Source: Aspidiotus rigidus (taxonomy: Eukaryota > Arthropoda > Insecta > Hemiptera > Diaspididae). From it: DNA of 64,000 bases. The stretch spans positions 6,549,501 to 6,613,500 of the forward strand of contig JAVHKY010000054.1 in NCBI GenBank assembly GCA_035079385.1, read 5' to 3'. A program made the translations under genes and the position numbers. Positions 1 to 12,917 of the stretch are shown one piece after another. The notes under the pieces are model-generated. The model was not told where the DNA came from and did not search any database. It was given only the letters and a program-made list of their open reading frames with translations. Every line of letters begins with the position of its first letter. Position 1 is the first letter of the stretch.

Positions 1-1216
1 AAAACGGTGTCCCTCAAGGGTGAATTTCTCAGTACAGCAATCAAAAAACGCGTCATGTTTTCAGTTACCCAGCGCTTCTTCGCTGATGACTTTAATATCT
101 CCACCAGATCCTCTAATCCACACAGAGCTTACATGTTTCTGCAGGAAGCACTCAACTCTATTTCCTAATGGTCTTCTCTCTTGGAACATACCTTGTCATC
201 TTCAAATCAAGAAACCCGACCCCTTCCATTCGACCCTATTTCTACAAAATTTTGAAATCCCAACTCGTCACTCAAGACATTAAAATCCCAAAAGCAAAAT
301 TTACTTGAAAACTAATTTAATAAAATACTGACATCCATCAAAAAATATGCAACAAAAAAATCCACTCGAAACTCTACAAAAATACGCTCTCGACGGGGCT
401 ATGGAGCCCCGGTCATCCTCAAATTGCTAGACCGCATTCTGAGTGATTACCTTAGATTAGCTCTCGGTGTGCCTTCGTACATCACCCTCATATCAAACTT
501 GTGCGCGGAAGCCGCAGAATTTCCTTTGTCTTTTATAAGGCGCATCCTGGCCTCCAACTTTACGTCCTAAGTATTCCAATTCCCACGACTGCCTATTTAT
601 AACTTTTTCTTCCTCATCAAAGTAAACTACTCACCTGTCCTCCTCTCAAACACACGAATCCACTTCAATTTTGAACAATCGATCACCAAATCCATTACAA
701 CCCATGTACTCACTCTCACCCTCTGGACTTTCTCTGAACTTTTCATACGACCTCACGCAGATCCTTTCTTCTAATAAATACCAGGACCACTTCACCAACC
801 TCACCTAATATGACGGCTACGAAACCAAAAATAGAACAGACGCGCCTACGCAATGGAATCTCACCGTATCCACGACATAACCTTCTTATTTACTGGAGCA
901 AGAGGTGATGCTCAAGGCATAGAAGAGATCAAGACTGTTCTCGATTTGTAAGATGTTTTACGATGCCGAAGACGGTCAAGTTTGATATCAGGATCGTAAA
1001 GCGAACTTTCAACTTAGCACTGTGTACATTAAAATCCATTGTATGGCTCTCTCATCTTCGATCAGAAAGCTTAAAGCTTACATAGAAATTTGTGAGTTAA
1101 ACGAAACTTTCGCGTCTAAAAATCAAGAAATACAGAATATCGTCTTGAACTGGGACGTACATTTTTTGGTTCAAATTTTATCGGTGAATTTTATTATCAA
1201 TAGTAGCTAATAAAAT
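1..1216. other. Anonymous AT-rich DNA
   Basis: No gene, RNA or transposon could be recognised here. The open frames are short, have no recognisable motifs and look like chance frames. Confidence 0.5.
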
Positions 1217-1304
1217 CTAGGCTGAATTCACCATTCGCTATTTCACTTGACGTGTTTGAAACGTTGTGAAATATATTCGTTTTAGAATGGTGAATTCAGT
1301 CTAG
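1217..1304. mobile_element. 88-bp palindromic MITE remnant
   Basis: The two ends are 20-bp inverted repeats that differ at one base: CTAGGCTGAATTCACCATTC on the left and CTAGACTGAATTCACCATTC read inward from the right. A second, weaker inverted pair (ATTTCAC and GTGAAAT) lies inside. The size and symmetry suggest a very short non-autonomous DNA transposon or a hairpin. No convincing target-site duplication was found, so the superfamily is unknown. Confidence 0.6.
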
Positions 1305-3169
1305 AGTAAATTTTTTGCTTTTCTCAACTCAAAACTAAAAGGTAAAGAATGAGAAATAAAGATTTTTAAAATGAAACAAATTATTTTCAACGGAGGATTT
1401 AGTGACAGCCATTGAAATAGACTCCCGATCATTAGATACCACTGAACGTGTTTAGCAGGATGGAGAAAAAAAATTGTTACAAGCACGAAGTTCGCCTAAA
1501 ACAGGGGTATTGTCACCTTTGAGCCCAAAAAGTGATTAATTTAAATTGAGCAGAAAATATTACCACGTTTTTCCCCTGAAGAGGATTCTGGACTTCAAAA
1601 AGTAGTATTTTCTAGAATTCGAGGAAAAAAGATTATTTTAAAAACTACTTCTATTATAAATGAACAACTTGAATATTTAAAACAAAGGAAAGAAAATTAT
1701 GTCACGAAAAATGTAACAATGTTCTCGTTAGTTTTATATTCACGACCGCAAAAAGTATATATTCCCACGTGTAAAAAAAAAAAATAAAGAGTGAACAGAA
1801 GATCGTGATTCTGGATAAGGTCGAAGCACGTGGAAACAAAACAAGAATAATAAGCCTCTAGATTTTGACCATTCGATTAAAATTCTTGAAAATTCAATCA
1901 CCTCCAATCTCTCGTATACTCAAGTAAATTTAATCCACAATCAAATAAGTGCAAAGATAATCTACGATACTTTCCCAATCGATAGAATCATGAATTTAAG
2001 CACTCTTAATTGGTTACTCATCTCTTCTTATCTCTATTACCTCATGTCACAACAAATGATCTCGCAAAACACTACAAAAATTTTTCCGTCAATACCAACA
2101 GATTACTCACTCACTCTACCACGACCTGATTCAACCTTTTCATCATCTATTAACACATCGTTGAACAAAAGAATGCAGCAAAAACAACGCCAAAAGGAGA
2201 AAAATTTCACTATTATAAAATCCTATTCATTAACACGATTGGAAAATTTATCCACGGCCAAGTTGAGTCATTCGCCATAATTACATGCATCTACACAAAC
2301 TACTAATGTACTTACTCGAACTCGGAATTAATTTTCGTAAGTTGTAACGCCTGCAAAAGATTGATTCGAATACGACACACTGATAAAAGCGTTAATGCAA
2401 GAATAGTTGCTGTATTGCGCCCCTGACAGAGTATACCCAGCGAGGGAAACAGCCATTGATAAGGAGAGTATCGCGCATTCGCCGCGGCGGAGTATGCGTC
2501 ACGCTAAAAACTGTTTTCAGCTCTTAAAACGGCTGACGTCATCGCACACCCCAACTTTAATTCCAAATGCGGTGAAACTAAACGGTATCGTAGGTACGAA
2601 CCATCAGCCATCGAGCTATATCGTATTCGAGGACGGAGCTAAAAGAAGGGGGTGTCGTATTCACTCGAAGTGATCGTAAGTACAATACTTGCACGTTAGT
2701 CGAATAGAATAACAAATGAAATTTTTTAATAATTCTCATCATTCCGTACGATATATGTACGGCTCGCCGAAGTAAAAGCGGAATAAAATTTAAGACAATA
2801 GCATTCTTACAATTGTTCCGTCGAGTTTGCATAAGTGAATTATTCCGACAGAATTTAACGATACTTCGTGCTTTGAAATGACAGCGACAGAACTATCGAG
2901 AGCGGGTTTACACAATACTTTAATGTGATACAAATATATTATGTGCATAATCAGAGGCAACTTTTCAAAAAGGAAGTTTGATTTATTCCTCGAAAATAAA
3001 AATCATTAGAGTCTTCAAAATTTCTCAATGCAGTCTTGAAATCACCCATCAAACTTCATAAGAGTAATATTGAAAAAAAAAACCGTCTTACTGGAGCAAA
3101 TGCTTCTTTGCTGAAAATGGTTCAGAATGTGGTCTTGAACAACACACTAAAAAATCCCGCGTTTTCCCT
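1305..3169. other. Anonymous intergenic DNA
   Basis: Nothing firm is visible. The only frame worth noting is at 1990-2280 (96 codons, plus strand). It has a hydrophobic N-terminus, a Ser/Thr-rich middle and a basic segment, but no family resemblance and no splice context, so it is not called as a gene. Confidence 0.4.
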
Positions 3170-3680
3170 CTGGAGCTTCTTTTTTTATAGGAGTTCGAAC
3201 CCCCCAAAAATTTGTTTTTCGTCTATATCGCGCGAAATTGATATTTTATCAAAAAATGTTACAAACAAAAGTTGTTTCTCGTTAAATTTCCTACCAAATA
3301 ATGTATTCAACTTTCAGCCTATACCGATTAGTGCCTTTGCAAAGGCCGTTCAAAAGAGGACCAAAATCAGTTTTTCCGTATATTGCATAAAAGTGAAATT
3401 TTATTAAAAAATTTTCAAACAAAAGTTGCCCCTCGTTAAATTTTCTGCAGAATGAGCTATTTAGCCTTCAGGAGGTTCTTTTTTTATAGGGGTTTAAACC
3501 TCCCAGATTTAGTCTTTTGCTCGTATCTTGTCTAATTAGAATTTTATTAAAAAATGTTTCAGACAAAAGTTGTTCCTCGTTAAATTTCCTACCAAATAAC
3601 GTATTCAATGTTCAGCCTAGGTCAATTAGTGCCCCAGCAAAACCTGCGAAGACCGTTTAAAAGAGGACTAAAATCTGTTT
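3170..3680. repeat. Degenerate tandem repeat, about 150-bp units
   Basis: A block centred on CAAAAGTTGT and CTCGTTAAATTT occurs three times (about 3260-3300, 3415-3450 and 3565-3595). It is preceded each time by TTTTAT(T/C)AAAAAAT and often followed by CCTACCAAATAA. A second block, CTTTTTTTATAGG, also recurs near 3178 and 3478. The units are well diverged, so this is an old array. No coding potential is evident. Confidence 0.65.
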
Positions 3681-3699
3681 TGCAATGACATCTAATTTT

Positions 3700-3960
3700 A
3701 TTGAGCCTAGTTACACTGTATATCAAGTCTAGTTATTATGGTCCTAGTATGGTGTATACTAGGCTTCGCATAATGAAGGCCAAGGTTTGACATTTTCCAG
3801 GCTACTTATTATAGGCCTAGTATAGTACATTAGTCCTATTATAAGAAGGCTAAAGTTCGATTTCCAAGTCCCGTGTTTTAGGTTAGTTAGTATAGCCCTA
3901 GTATACTGTATACTAAGCCTAGTTATTCTGTATATCAGGCCCATTTTCTTTAGTCATGGT
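3700..3960. repeat. TAGGCCTAGTATA-type palindromic minisatellite
   Basis: Variants of CCTAGTATA and TATACTAGGC recur in both orientations at irregular spacing, for example near 3752-3770, 3818-3830 and 3896-3930. The same motif family appears at 19950-20000, 59140-59215 and 59590-59640, where it forms arms of inverted repeats. This stretch is therefore probably a fragment of that foldback-type family. Confidence 0.5.
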
Positions 3961-4809
3961 CAGGGACTTGAAAAATTTCCACTTTCGAGCTATATATGAT
4001 CTATTATATAAAGAGAAGTTGCAAAATCGCAAATCTATTCAACTTCATTCCTATTTCACCTATGAAGTTGGAATTTGTTTCCATTGCTTTAGCTTGCCTA
4101 GGAGAAGGTTTATGCGTAATAAATTTGAAGTTACAAAATCAGGCGAATGGCATGTAGTATATATCTTTGTACTTGGCGGGGGAGGGGGTCATGAATGATT
4201 CAAGAGATGAAAAATCTGTGTCATTCATCAATTGATTGATTGAAAATGCTAAGTAATTATTTTTGTTGACGTTCATCGAAAATTAGTATGTGCTAGGCAA
4301 TCATTTTTGGAAAATGGTTCTTTTTAACCGGAGAAGTTTTGAATACCCCTACTATGAGTAATCGAATAGTGTAGGGTTACGATAAAGATTTTGCTTAGCA
4401 ATTATCTGAAGAATTGGTGGTTGTCTTTCATTATTTCAAATTTAACGTGAGGACTAAGAAAAGAAAAACAATTCAAGTCAATTTCGAAAATTCAAAATCG
4501 AAGTCACGGATGTCTCACTTTATTGCAATCTAATTGGAATGCCAAAACCGAGGAAGCAAATCTAAGGCGGTTGAAGAACAAGGGGAGGGGGGCTCGTGTC
4601 AATTCCGAAATTTTGACATCAGAAAATGATGTGGAAAATTATTTTCAGAACGATAATAGTCCATTCATTAGGTACATTATTGAGAAAGAATGTATGTACC
4701 ATTATAAGTTCAATTGCGGATCTGGCAATTACGTGCACATTTTGTAATGGAAAATTAATTGAAACTGAAAATCGAAATTTGTGTTGCGGGAGTGATAAGA
4801 TTCAGGTTC
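3961..4809. other. Intergenic DNA, possible foldback-family fragment
   Basis: The start (3961-4000) contains a CGAGCTATATATGAT motif that recurs several times in the foldback repeat at 59.2-59.5 kb. The rest shows only short frames without recognisable motifs. Confidence 0.35.
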
Positions 4810-4813
4810 CCTG

Positions 4814-5397
4814 TGTTATGAACGCCTTTAGAAAATATGTGGTTCTTGGCAAAACATTGAAATTTCCATAAGACGCTGTACAACTTTGAACTTGAATAAG
4901 TGAATTAAAAATAATTCTTTTAAGCTGAAATTTTTAGATAAATTTTCTAGTAGCGTCCTTAATTGAAAACAAAGCATATTTCAAAATTTTAAGGAAGTAA
5001 AATATAACTCCCATAACTTTTCTAAATAATGTTGGTACATTTCATGTATTGTTCCACATATTTTAATAATGCTATTTTGTCATTCTACTGTTGGTTTATT
5101 TCATATATTGTTCCTCATATTTTAATAATGCTGAATATTTTAAATACTGCTCTTTTGTTATTTTAATGTTTATTTATTGTGATAACATCCTAATTAAATG
5201 CTATGATACATATTCTCCATTGTTAATTATAGTTATAGCTGGTTAGCAGAAGATGAAACATTATAAGTTTTAGACCGTGAGAAACGGCGGAATTAATGGC
5301 ACTTTGTTCATGAGCGTAATCGGTGTACTGTCATTAACCGTCTTATTACATCATATCACAAAAGAGAGTTAGGGATAACCTTTTTAGAAAGATAACA
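4814..5397 (+). repeat. 5' LTR of the compact LTR element
   Basis: It runs 584 bp from TGTTATGAACGCC to GATAACA. Positions 5205-5397 are closely similar to 6278-6525 in the 3' LTR. The middle part (about 4845-5205) is absent from the 3' copy. Confidence 0.7.
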
Positions 5398-5408
5398 CTT
5401 AAAAAGAA

Positions 5409-5810
5409 ATGTTTAGGAAGATAGGAATTCCAGAAGGGTCAACAAATCTTAATTGTTTGATCAATCTAGTTGAAAAATACAAAACAGAAGAGGAAAAGCA
5501 GGAAGATGATGAGGACACTCTGCAGCTAGAAGCCTCACCAATGGAAGAAGAGGATGGGGATGAGGTAGAATTAACATCTAAGGAGACAGTAATAGCACCA
5601 GAGATTAGACCTGTGACAGAATTGACACACATACAGGAGACAGTAGTAGAGGTGAGACCTGTGACCAAGGCCATAAAAAGAAAACAAGCACCAAAGTGTA
5701 AAAATTCTAAGGGCAAACACAAGTTGGAAGAATGTAAATTAGAAATTAAACAATGTTCAAATTGTAAAATGGTGGGTCATGTGGGGAAAAATTGTAAATT
5801 TGGAATTTAA
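5409..5810 (+). CDS. Small Gag-like CCHC zinc-knuckle protein
   Basis: This 133-codon ORF begins with an ATG 12 bp after the 5' LTR. The N-terminal half is strongly acidic (runs of E and D at about residues 25-60) and includes a repeated VRPVT/IRPVT motif. The C-terminus is basic and ends with a canonical CX2CX4HX4C zinc knuckle, CSNCKMVGHVGKNC, at about residues 117-130. A degenerate cysteine pair (CKNSKGKHKLEEC) precedes it. Such knuckles bind nucleic acid in retroelement Gag nucleocapsids, so a Gag-like or nucleocapsid-only role is inferred. No capsid domain was recognised, and the protein is far shorter than a complete Gag. It sits alone between two LTRs. It may alternatively be a leftover 3' end of a longer Gag gene. 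Confidence 0.65.
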   Translation: MFRKIGIPEGSTNLNCLINLVEKYKTEEEKQEDDEDTLQLEASPMEEEDGDEVELTSKETVIAPEIRPVTELTHIQETVVEVRPVTKAIKRKQAPKCKNSKGKHKLEECKLEIKQCSNCKMVGHVGKNCKFGI

Positions 5811-6235
5811 TAAATTTTTTGTCGTCTCCGAAGTTTTTGATAGTGTATCTGTCAAAGAGTAGATATTGATTGACAGTGTATCTGTCAACTGACATTGGTC
5901 ATCAATAAGTATGGAGTTTGAGGGCAAACTATGGAGTCGATCGGCTAAATGGATAATGGATATGGAAATGATGAAATGGGATCAGCCTATAGGTTAATGG
6001 ATGGAAATGGTTGAAATGGGATCATAGAATTTATAAATTGGGACCAGCTTATTGGTTATGGATTATTGGATTTTGATAAATTGGTTGGATTGATGAATTA
6101 AAACTTAGATGGATTGGATTAATATCAAACTACTCCTTGGATTTATGCATCTGGAACACTGAGCTTTCCATTGTTTTTCAATTGTACCAACACCAGTTTA
6201 GTTTAAGGACAAACTTTTTGTCAGTTTGGCCAAAA

Positions 6236-6525
<290 letters not shown>

Positions 6526-9500
6526 CCTGTTTGATTCAAATCATTTCTCCTGATTTTTCAATCATTGATTTATTGTTTTCTAGAGTTACTCTTTTAGCTA
6601 GCCAAAAAGCTATAAAACTATACGATTGAAATAAAATTCACCATGATTTGACAATTTGTAAATTGTGATTTGTCAAATTGTTTTGAAGGAGATATTATGA
6701 TAGCTCCCACTCTTTTTTCACTGGGTTATAGATTGGAAGAAAGAAAGTTCGTGGAAAATAACTATATTTTGCCCTGCCACGCATCTCTGAATTAAAAGTC
6801 CATTGGGCAGAAGAAGACAATCGCAAACTAGGTTCGTGAACACGCAAGTACTTCTACAAATCCAAACACTTCGACCCAATTATCAGTGGATTGCTTGTAT
6901 ACTAAGAAGATTTTAAGATCATGATGATAAGTCTTAGGGGAAAGACTTAAGGACAAAAGAGCAGACACTTTATGAGATCAAAAATATACAAAAAACAGCT
7001 TTGTCGATATGAATTCCTAATCAGGTTCCCGTTTTTGGATTGTGTTTTGGAAATTTTGACGTATATCCAATGTTCATTTTAATACAATTTAGAGAAGAGT
7101 ATTTGTTATATAGAGACCGGATTTTTTGGCATAAATGATAAGAAATTTGACGCTGAAAATCAAAAATTTGGCATTTTTTTGGCACAAACAAAAAAATACA
7201 AAAAAATGAAGAAAAAAAAATACAAAAAGAATGATTGAAAGGCATGCAGAACTAACTCAAACAGTATTTTTAAGTTATAACATAATAATTAAATGTTTTT
7301 CAAGATTCTCTTCAGATTCACGACTGCAGGGTCACAAATTAAGTTTCGTCTAGCGAGCAAGTAACGACGAGGTCGCATTATGCGATTAGATTATTCACGA
7401 GAGCGATGAATTTATGACTCAGCCAATGGTAGTATGAGAATAAAGTATAATTTTTCTCTTTCCTCGTTGATGTTACCTTATAATTGAAGTATAACTTCTT
7501 TTTTCTCTCTGTTTCTCTTCGGTATTTCTTTACTTCAGCAATTTCACCACTTTTTGGCATTTTTTGGCACATTAAAAATTTTTCTCAGGCTTCGTAACCC
7601 CCAAAACGTACTTGTATTTCGTTTTCATACTTCCCGCCCTTCAGGAAACGATTTGACAAATGCCATCAAATCCGGTCTCTAGTTATGAAATACGTAGTAG
7701 TAGTTCAGTTTAACGATTCATATCTTTGCACCAATCGTACAAATGATACAGTTTACCTGATCGTGGGTGTATCAAGGTGAATCGGTTAACAATAGGAATA
7801 AGAGCCGAGAGATTAGGAAAGTGAGATGAGAGAGACGAGAGTATCTGGCATTCAGTTCGGCGGTGAAAATGGAGGTAGCATTTCTCAATCAGTGATTGGT
7901 CATGGGTTTCCAAAGTGAGCCGCCATATTTAGTCGTTACGTCATCAATCATGCAGTTTCCTGTTCAGTAGCACGTTCTGGAACTATCACCCAACGTCACC
8001 CCGTTCGGCAATGAATATGATCCAATGCGTTCCAAAACTCTCCTAGGTAAGCACTCCCACACTCCTCATCACTGTAACGATTTCGCGTTCCAAAACCCTC
8101 GCCGGGTGACGGAAATATTCCCGTGCTCCTGAGTAAGGTGACGTCGGGGGACGACTAGATGACGAGAACTTCTTTTCGCAGGTTTTCATAATCCGCTAAC
8201 GGTTTATGGTTCAGAACGTGCCCCGGGTGAGGAATTTTCACAATTAGTGGAGTTATTTTGCATCTCTTAATAGCAATGAGTTTTGTCTTAGTCTTATGGT
8301 TTTTTTTATCATTTTCAAATCGTGATAAAATGTTATCAGTTATTGGAATAAGACGCCAGATGTATTCTCGCCAATGTAAACTAAGGAGTGGCTTTGCGGT
8401 TTGGTGCAAGACGAAGTGCGGTACAGCGGGTTGTAATTGGGATGGGAAAGCCTGAAGATGATTAATGAAGTGACAACTAAATATGGTGGTCCATATCCTT
8501 ACTTGTATTTATAGGGCTCTAATTTTGGGTCCAGATAAGTTGTGAAAGCAATTTCCTTATCTAATTTCATGTGAATCTCGGGTACGTACAGTTATAAATC
8601 GTTGAAGGAAAATGATTTCACTAATGAAAATTACTTAGGCCTACTCTTTTTGTGAAGTCTACGTAAACTGTCAAAAAAAAAGGAAAGCTTCAATCCCAGT
8701 CAAGCAATTGATTACCTGAGATTCTAGCTCAAACTTCTTTGTAGAAAATTATAATTGGGACGGATGTTCGGAAAAAATATGAAAAAATCTCGCTACCTAG
8801 GCGGGGTCAACTTGTAGGAGAATTTAGATAGCGAAAATTATTCGTGTTCAAATATCCTCTGGCTTCATTCAACAAGTTTTCTATGAGACCGGTGAATTTT
8901 CAGGCTATTCAACGTATTGCGCTATAAAAGACACGAGACGAGTGTTCTTATGATCTCGTACGCTTTTGAAAAAAGATTGATATTATACGGTTGTATACAA
9001 ATTTTAGGTTATCTTGCTTTGTATACCGGAAAACTAAATTCAAAAACGGCGAACACCATCGTTGAAAATATTCTACCTAAATCACCTTGCTGTAATCACA
9101 TGTAATTGAAAAACTATCGGACTGTGTAATGCAATTACTCATCGTTTGTTCGCAGAGATTTAGTGAATCATCCTTTAAATTGAGTTTTACTACGGTCCAA
9201 TGCGTGTAGGCCTACTATAGTAACTAAGGTTGATAATGAAAGAATATTTTCTTCCAAAATGGTTGCATGGCTCTTATGATATTCGTAGTTGGTTTGTTAC
9301 GTTGATAAAAATATGATTTCCATCTGTTCAGTATGATAGATCTAGAAAATTAGGAAGATAGGGCTTTGATATTTCCTGTGCGTCTTCATTTCGTTTCCTA
9401 ATCCTCGTTTCAACGTTTCGAACTATTTTATCTGAAAAATTTATGCGATATAAGCTTGTTAAAGGATGCTTTTCGGTAAAAAGAAAAAAAACTGAATGAA

Positions 9501-10869
9501 AATTTACATCATCAAAGGTGTTTTTGTGTATGTATTTTTGATCTCTTGAAGTGTCCACTCTCGCGTCCAAAAGTCTGCGGCGGAGCCCCGCTCTTCTCAG
9601 GTGTATTATTATGATCGTAAAATCTTCTCAGTACAATCGACTGGTGATTCGATCGAAAAGTTTGAATTTGTAGTAGTACATCGTGCCCCCAAAGCTCATT
9701 TGCCTTCGAAGGGTACAGGGGGAAAAGGGGAATATCCAGAATAAACGATCTTAATCATTGGATCATTTGCACTCTTTGAAAGAAACCGTTTCCCCAGCTC
9801 GTTTGGTTTGGACATTCTCGCTTCATCCCCTGCATCCTTCAATAGTCTTCTTCTTCTTCTGTCCATCAATCATTGGGTGTTTCAACTATGCGTGGTAGAG
9901 CAGAATATATCCATACTAATTTGAAACTCAGTATACCGTGTTTGTCTATTGATTCATGACCTTGGGAAAAACAAATTTTCCAAATTCTGTAGGGAAATAC
10001 ATAGTTTCACCATTCTTTGTAATCAGAATTGAAGATATCTGGCTTCCATACATCTCTCATATCCATGCCAATTGAATTCGTTCGGTTCATATTTTATAAT
10101 TTGTCCAAAAGTAAAGAGTACATAACAGATTGTGCTGCGTAAGATTCGTTAGAAATACGCTCGTAGACCAAGTACTATCATCCGGAAGCGAACCCTCTTC
10201 CTTTTGATAACGTATGCGGTGAATTCTAGTTAAGTCCTTGTACTATATACTGGTCTATGGTTGTATGATAGTGCTACTAAAACTACTACGTAGTCAAACG
10301 TATCAGTGCAGATAAAAATTCATGAGAAACGACATGTGATTGAAAAATAGTAGATAGTGATCGGGTGAAAAATGTTATGTACAAGATCGACGGCAGTCGT
10401 ATCAGAAATAGCAATCGAATATCATTTGTCACAAGAAAATCAATGACGTATTGTGTATTTTTATTGGTTATATTGTCAGCTTATCAGCTTAATTTCTGCA
10501 CTCCCTTCTTATAACGGATCCAGAAGTCAAAATATGCTTTGAAAAAGTCGCTGTTGGTATTTTAAATAGTTTTTTTCTCGTGTTAAATCATTTTCATGGC
10601 CGTTCTTTTTCTTTTTTTCTAGATATGCAACAATTTTTTCAAGCGCTTATTGAATTATGTTCCCGATTGATTTTTTCTGTACCGCCAATCACTTTTTCTT
10701 CTCGTGAAGGAATTTTTCTCGAGTGGTACCGACCAAATATTCGCATTATTATAATTATTATTTATATTTTAGTAGTGTCGTCCTACTATTGGCTTTCTCC
10801 TGTTGAACGACACTTGAGATCAATCCTTATTAGATTATAGGCCTAATTTTTACAAGATTTTTTTGTCCT
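6526..10869. other. Anonymous DNA with one weak inverted repeat
   Basis: No gene was recognised. A 20-bp inverted repeat lies at 7112-7131 (AGAGACCGGATTTTTTGGCA) and 7661-7680. Several TTTTTGGCA motifs lie between the arms, which suggests an eroded MITE of about 570 bp. The other frames (for example 8258-8455 and 10580-10840, the latter with a hydrophobic C-terminus) match no family I can name. Confidence 0.4.
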
Positions 10870-11049
10870 AGAGAAATATACTCAAAGAGAGTAACGAAAC
10901 AATACAAGAACCGCACAATATTATAAACAGACCGAGCGCTTTCGACTAAACAGTCATTCTCACGGTATAGAAAGCATTGTTTCGTTACTCTCTTTGAGTA
11001 TATTTCTCTATGATGGATGACCGTAAAATTAAAAAACGTGTTGATTCTA
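10870..11049. mobile_element. Snap-back 3' end of a Penelope-like element
   Basis: Positions 10870-10974 are the reverse complement of the 3' untranslated region of the Penelope-like element at about 49000-49100, with only scattered mismatches. Positions 10978-11049 repeat the last part of the same region in the forward direction and end, like that element, in a GATTCTA motif. The result is a short inverted, 5'-truncated copy. This shape is expected when a Penelope-like insertion is primed from both strands. No coding part remains. Confidence 0.75.
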
Positions 11050-11298
11050 TTTTTTTGTCCGTTCTTGTCCGCGGAATTCTTTTGAAACTACTGAATCAAT
11101 TTTTTTGAAACTTGGGCAGATTATAGTATTATATTTGAAGTTGTGCACCTACAATTTTTTTTAGGATCGGATTATAGGTTCTCGAGATATATTCAATTTA
11201 AAAAAGAAAAAAAAAAATTCCCATTACTATAACTCAGAGATTATTGGATGGATTTTCTCAAAATGCGGTCAAGTTGTAGTTTTATACTATGTAAAATA
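11050..11298. repeat. Two degenerate units of a 'GTCCGCGGAA' repeat
   Basis: Two diverged units resemble the tandem block at 37465-37790. Each has a GTCCGCGGAA-like start, then a GATGGATTTTTT-like, a GTGCACCT-like and a TTCTCGAGA-like segment. They occupy the position of the 3' untranslated region of the adjoining minus-strand non-LTR fragment. Confidence 0.6.
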
Positions 11299-11960
11299 TT
11301 AATCACCCGCAATTTGTTTGAGAATTGGATAGGTAATTCTTGAGATATACTCAATTTTAGGATTAAAGAGTTGATTTGAGGTGTTTCTGGAAATGGGAAT
11401 ATTATTTTCAGTTCGGACGAGTTTTTTTGAGTGAGATTTGAGGTTAGATTTATGATTGAACCAGGCTCGGGTGATGTATTTGTTTGTTAATGCGTTTGGA
11501 GAGTTAGGAGTGTGAGGGAAGGAATGAAGGGTTGACTGATGGGGTGTTGGTTGCTTGTTCGGCTTCGATATCGATTTTTTTCGCCGGATTGTTTTTGTAG
11601 CTGGATTCCCAGATGAAGAATCTTGGGATAGAGTTTGCATACAAGGTGGCGATGAGAGCGTGAATACAATTTACGAAAGGATGAAGAGAAAAGCGGCCGG
11701 AGATAGCACTAGGCAATACCAAGAATCGGAGATGATAAAGGATTGAGTTAGTCAGCTTAATACACAGCACACTAGACCAATACTAGGCCAAGAAGAACGC
11801 GTAAGAAAAAGTAATTGTGACGCTCTTGACTTTTCTAGCTGAAAAAGTGAGATATGTTACATCTGTAACAAGGTTGACATGGAGAGTAACTTTCTCGACG
11901 TTTCGGAGGTCTTAGATCACTTTTATCCAGAAAAAATTTTAGATCTCTTTTCCTTATATA
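11299..11960 (-). pseudogene. Decayed non-LTR retrotransposon, RNase H/C-terminal part
   Basis: Frames at 11299-11640 and 11504-11770 on the minus strand are related in sequence to those at 36455-36754 (plus) and 38939-39238 (minus). Together they spell a broken RNase H domain: a serine-rich helix, a degenerate F-I-W-x-S-S segment and then the K-K-I-D-I-E-x-E-x-A-T stretch of the jockey/I-type non-LTR RNase H. Several frames are needed to follow it, so it is dead. The plus-strand end (11780-11960) matches the 3' tail motif of the same family, including a CGACGTTTCGGAGG segment. That tail runs into a TATA tract where a Ginger-like element is inserted. Confidence 0.6.
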
Positions 11961-12299
11961 TGTTACCGTCAAATTGTATAATCCGTCATTCAACAAAATG
12001 ACTAGTCAATTTAAAAACTGTCAAATGAGCTTTCTTAGTATGCATCATTTTATTAAATGACTGACATTTAATAAAATGCAACAACACGCTTAGGCAAATT
12101 GTAAACTTTTGACCAAGTACATGTCTAAACATAGTTTGCCGGCAGACCTACGTCATAATTATTCTCGAACAGGAAGAAGAGCTAGAAGAAGCCCAGCAGG
12201 GCATGTATCTGATGAGCGACCATAGCAATGAGGACAAAGATAGCGACAGAGACAACAACGATGACAACCCCACTCCTGCTGCACAAGTGCTCAGTGCTC

Positions 12300-12840
12300 G
12301 GCAGGAAACAATTGAGCCGAGCCCTTCTTTTCAAGAAGGGTGTAACTGGCATAAATGTCCCAGAAGTGATACTCCCTTGAATTGAGGCTGAACGAGCTGC
12401 AGCAAGAGAGGGACTCATGCCGCAAGCACAGAAAATGAAACGAGATTTGGATGCAAAATTCCCGCCACCGGCAATAGGTGCAACAGTCAGAGTACTTGTG
12501 TGGGATGTTGACAGGGCAAAATTAGACTCTCGTTTGAAACCTCCCTGCGTCCTACGATCGACCAAGGATGGACTCTACAAGTTGGGGACAAGAAATGGAC
12601 AATTAGAGCAGCTTTACGCAAGGCAATGTCTCAATTCTATGTTTGCTAGGAGAAGTTCATTAACAATGCAGTTGTACCAGAGAACGCCATCTCCTTGTGT
12701 TGAGCCGCTACACAGCAGTCCGTTGCAGCTGGAGGTCACAGGCAAGGATTTGTGCGCTGTAATTATAGCAAGAGATGCAAAAGGAACATTTGTTCATGCC
12801 GCCGCAAATCTTACTGTGCAACAGCAAGTTCCACAAAGTC
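12300..12840 (+). pseudogene. Integrase C-terminal fragment, Ginger/KRBA2-like
   Basis: The main frame (12417-12932) and its in-frame upstream extension give a basic helix, then G-A-T-V-R-V, then D-V-D-R-A-K-L-D-S-R, then D-G-L-Y-K-L-G-T-R-N-G and Q-L-Y-A-R. This order recalls the region after the catalytic core in the integrase-like proteins of Ginger transposons and their domesticated relative KRBA2. A stop codon lies just upstream at about 12372, and the conserved pattern is lost after Q-L-Y-A-R, so the copy is broken. No DDE core is present. The family call comes from memory of the motif; a gypsy-type integrase tail is the alternative. Confidence 0.5.
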
Positions 12841-12857
12841 ACACCCTGTTTAAACAA

Positions 12858-12917
12858 ATAGTATTTTCTTTTCTCTTCTTTTCTTTTCTTCTCTTCTCTT
12901 TTTTTTTTCTTTCTCTT
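12858..12917. repeat. CT-rich polypyrimidine tract
   Basis: About 60 bp of TTTTCTTCTC-type polypyrimidine inside the Ginger-like element. Confidence 0.85.

Noticed and set aside
3190..3205. GTTCGAACC, resembling a tRNA B box
   Set aside because: No A box, acceptor stem or cloverleaf could be drawn, and the sequence is part of a tandem repeat.
7112..7680. Complete MITE of about 570 bp
   Set aside because: Only about 20 bp of inverted similarity with three mismatches and no target duplication. It is kept as a note within the intergenic entry.
12182..12565. Minus-strand ORF over the Ginger-like coding region
   Set aside because: It is antisense to the integrase-like fragment, which has recognisable motifs on the plus strand.
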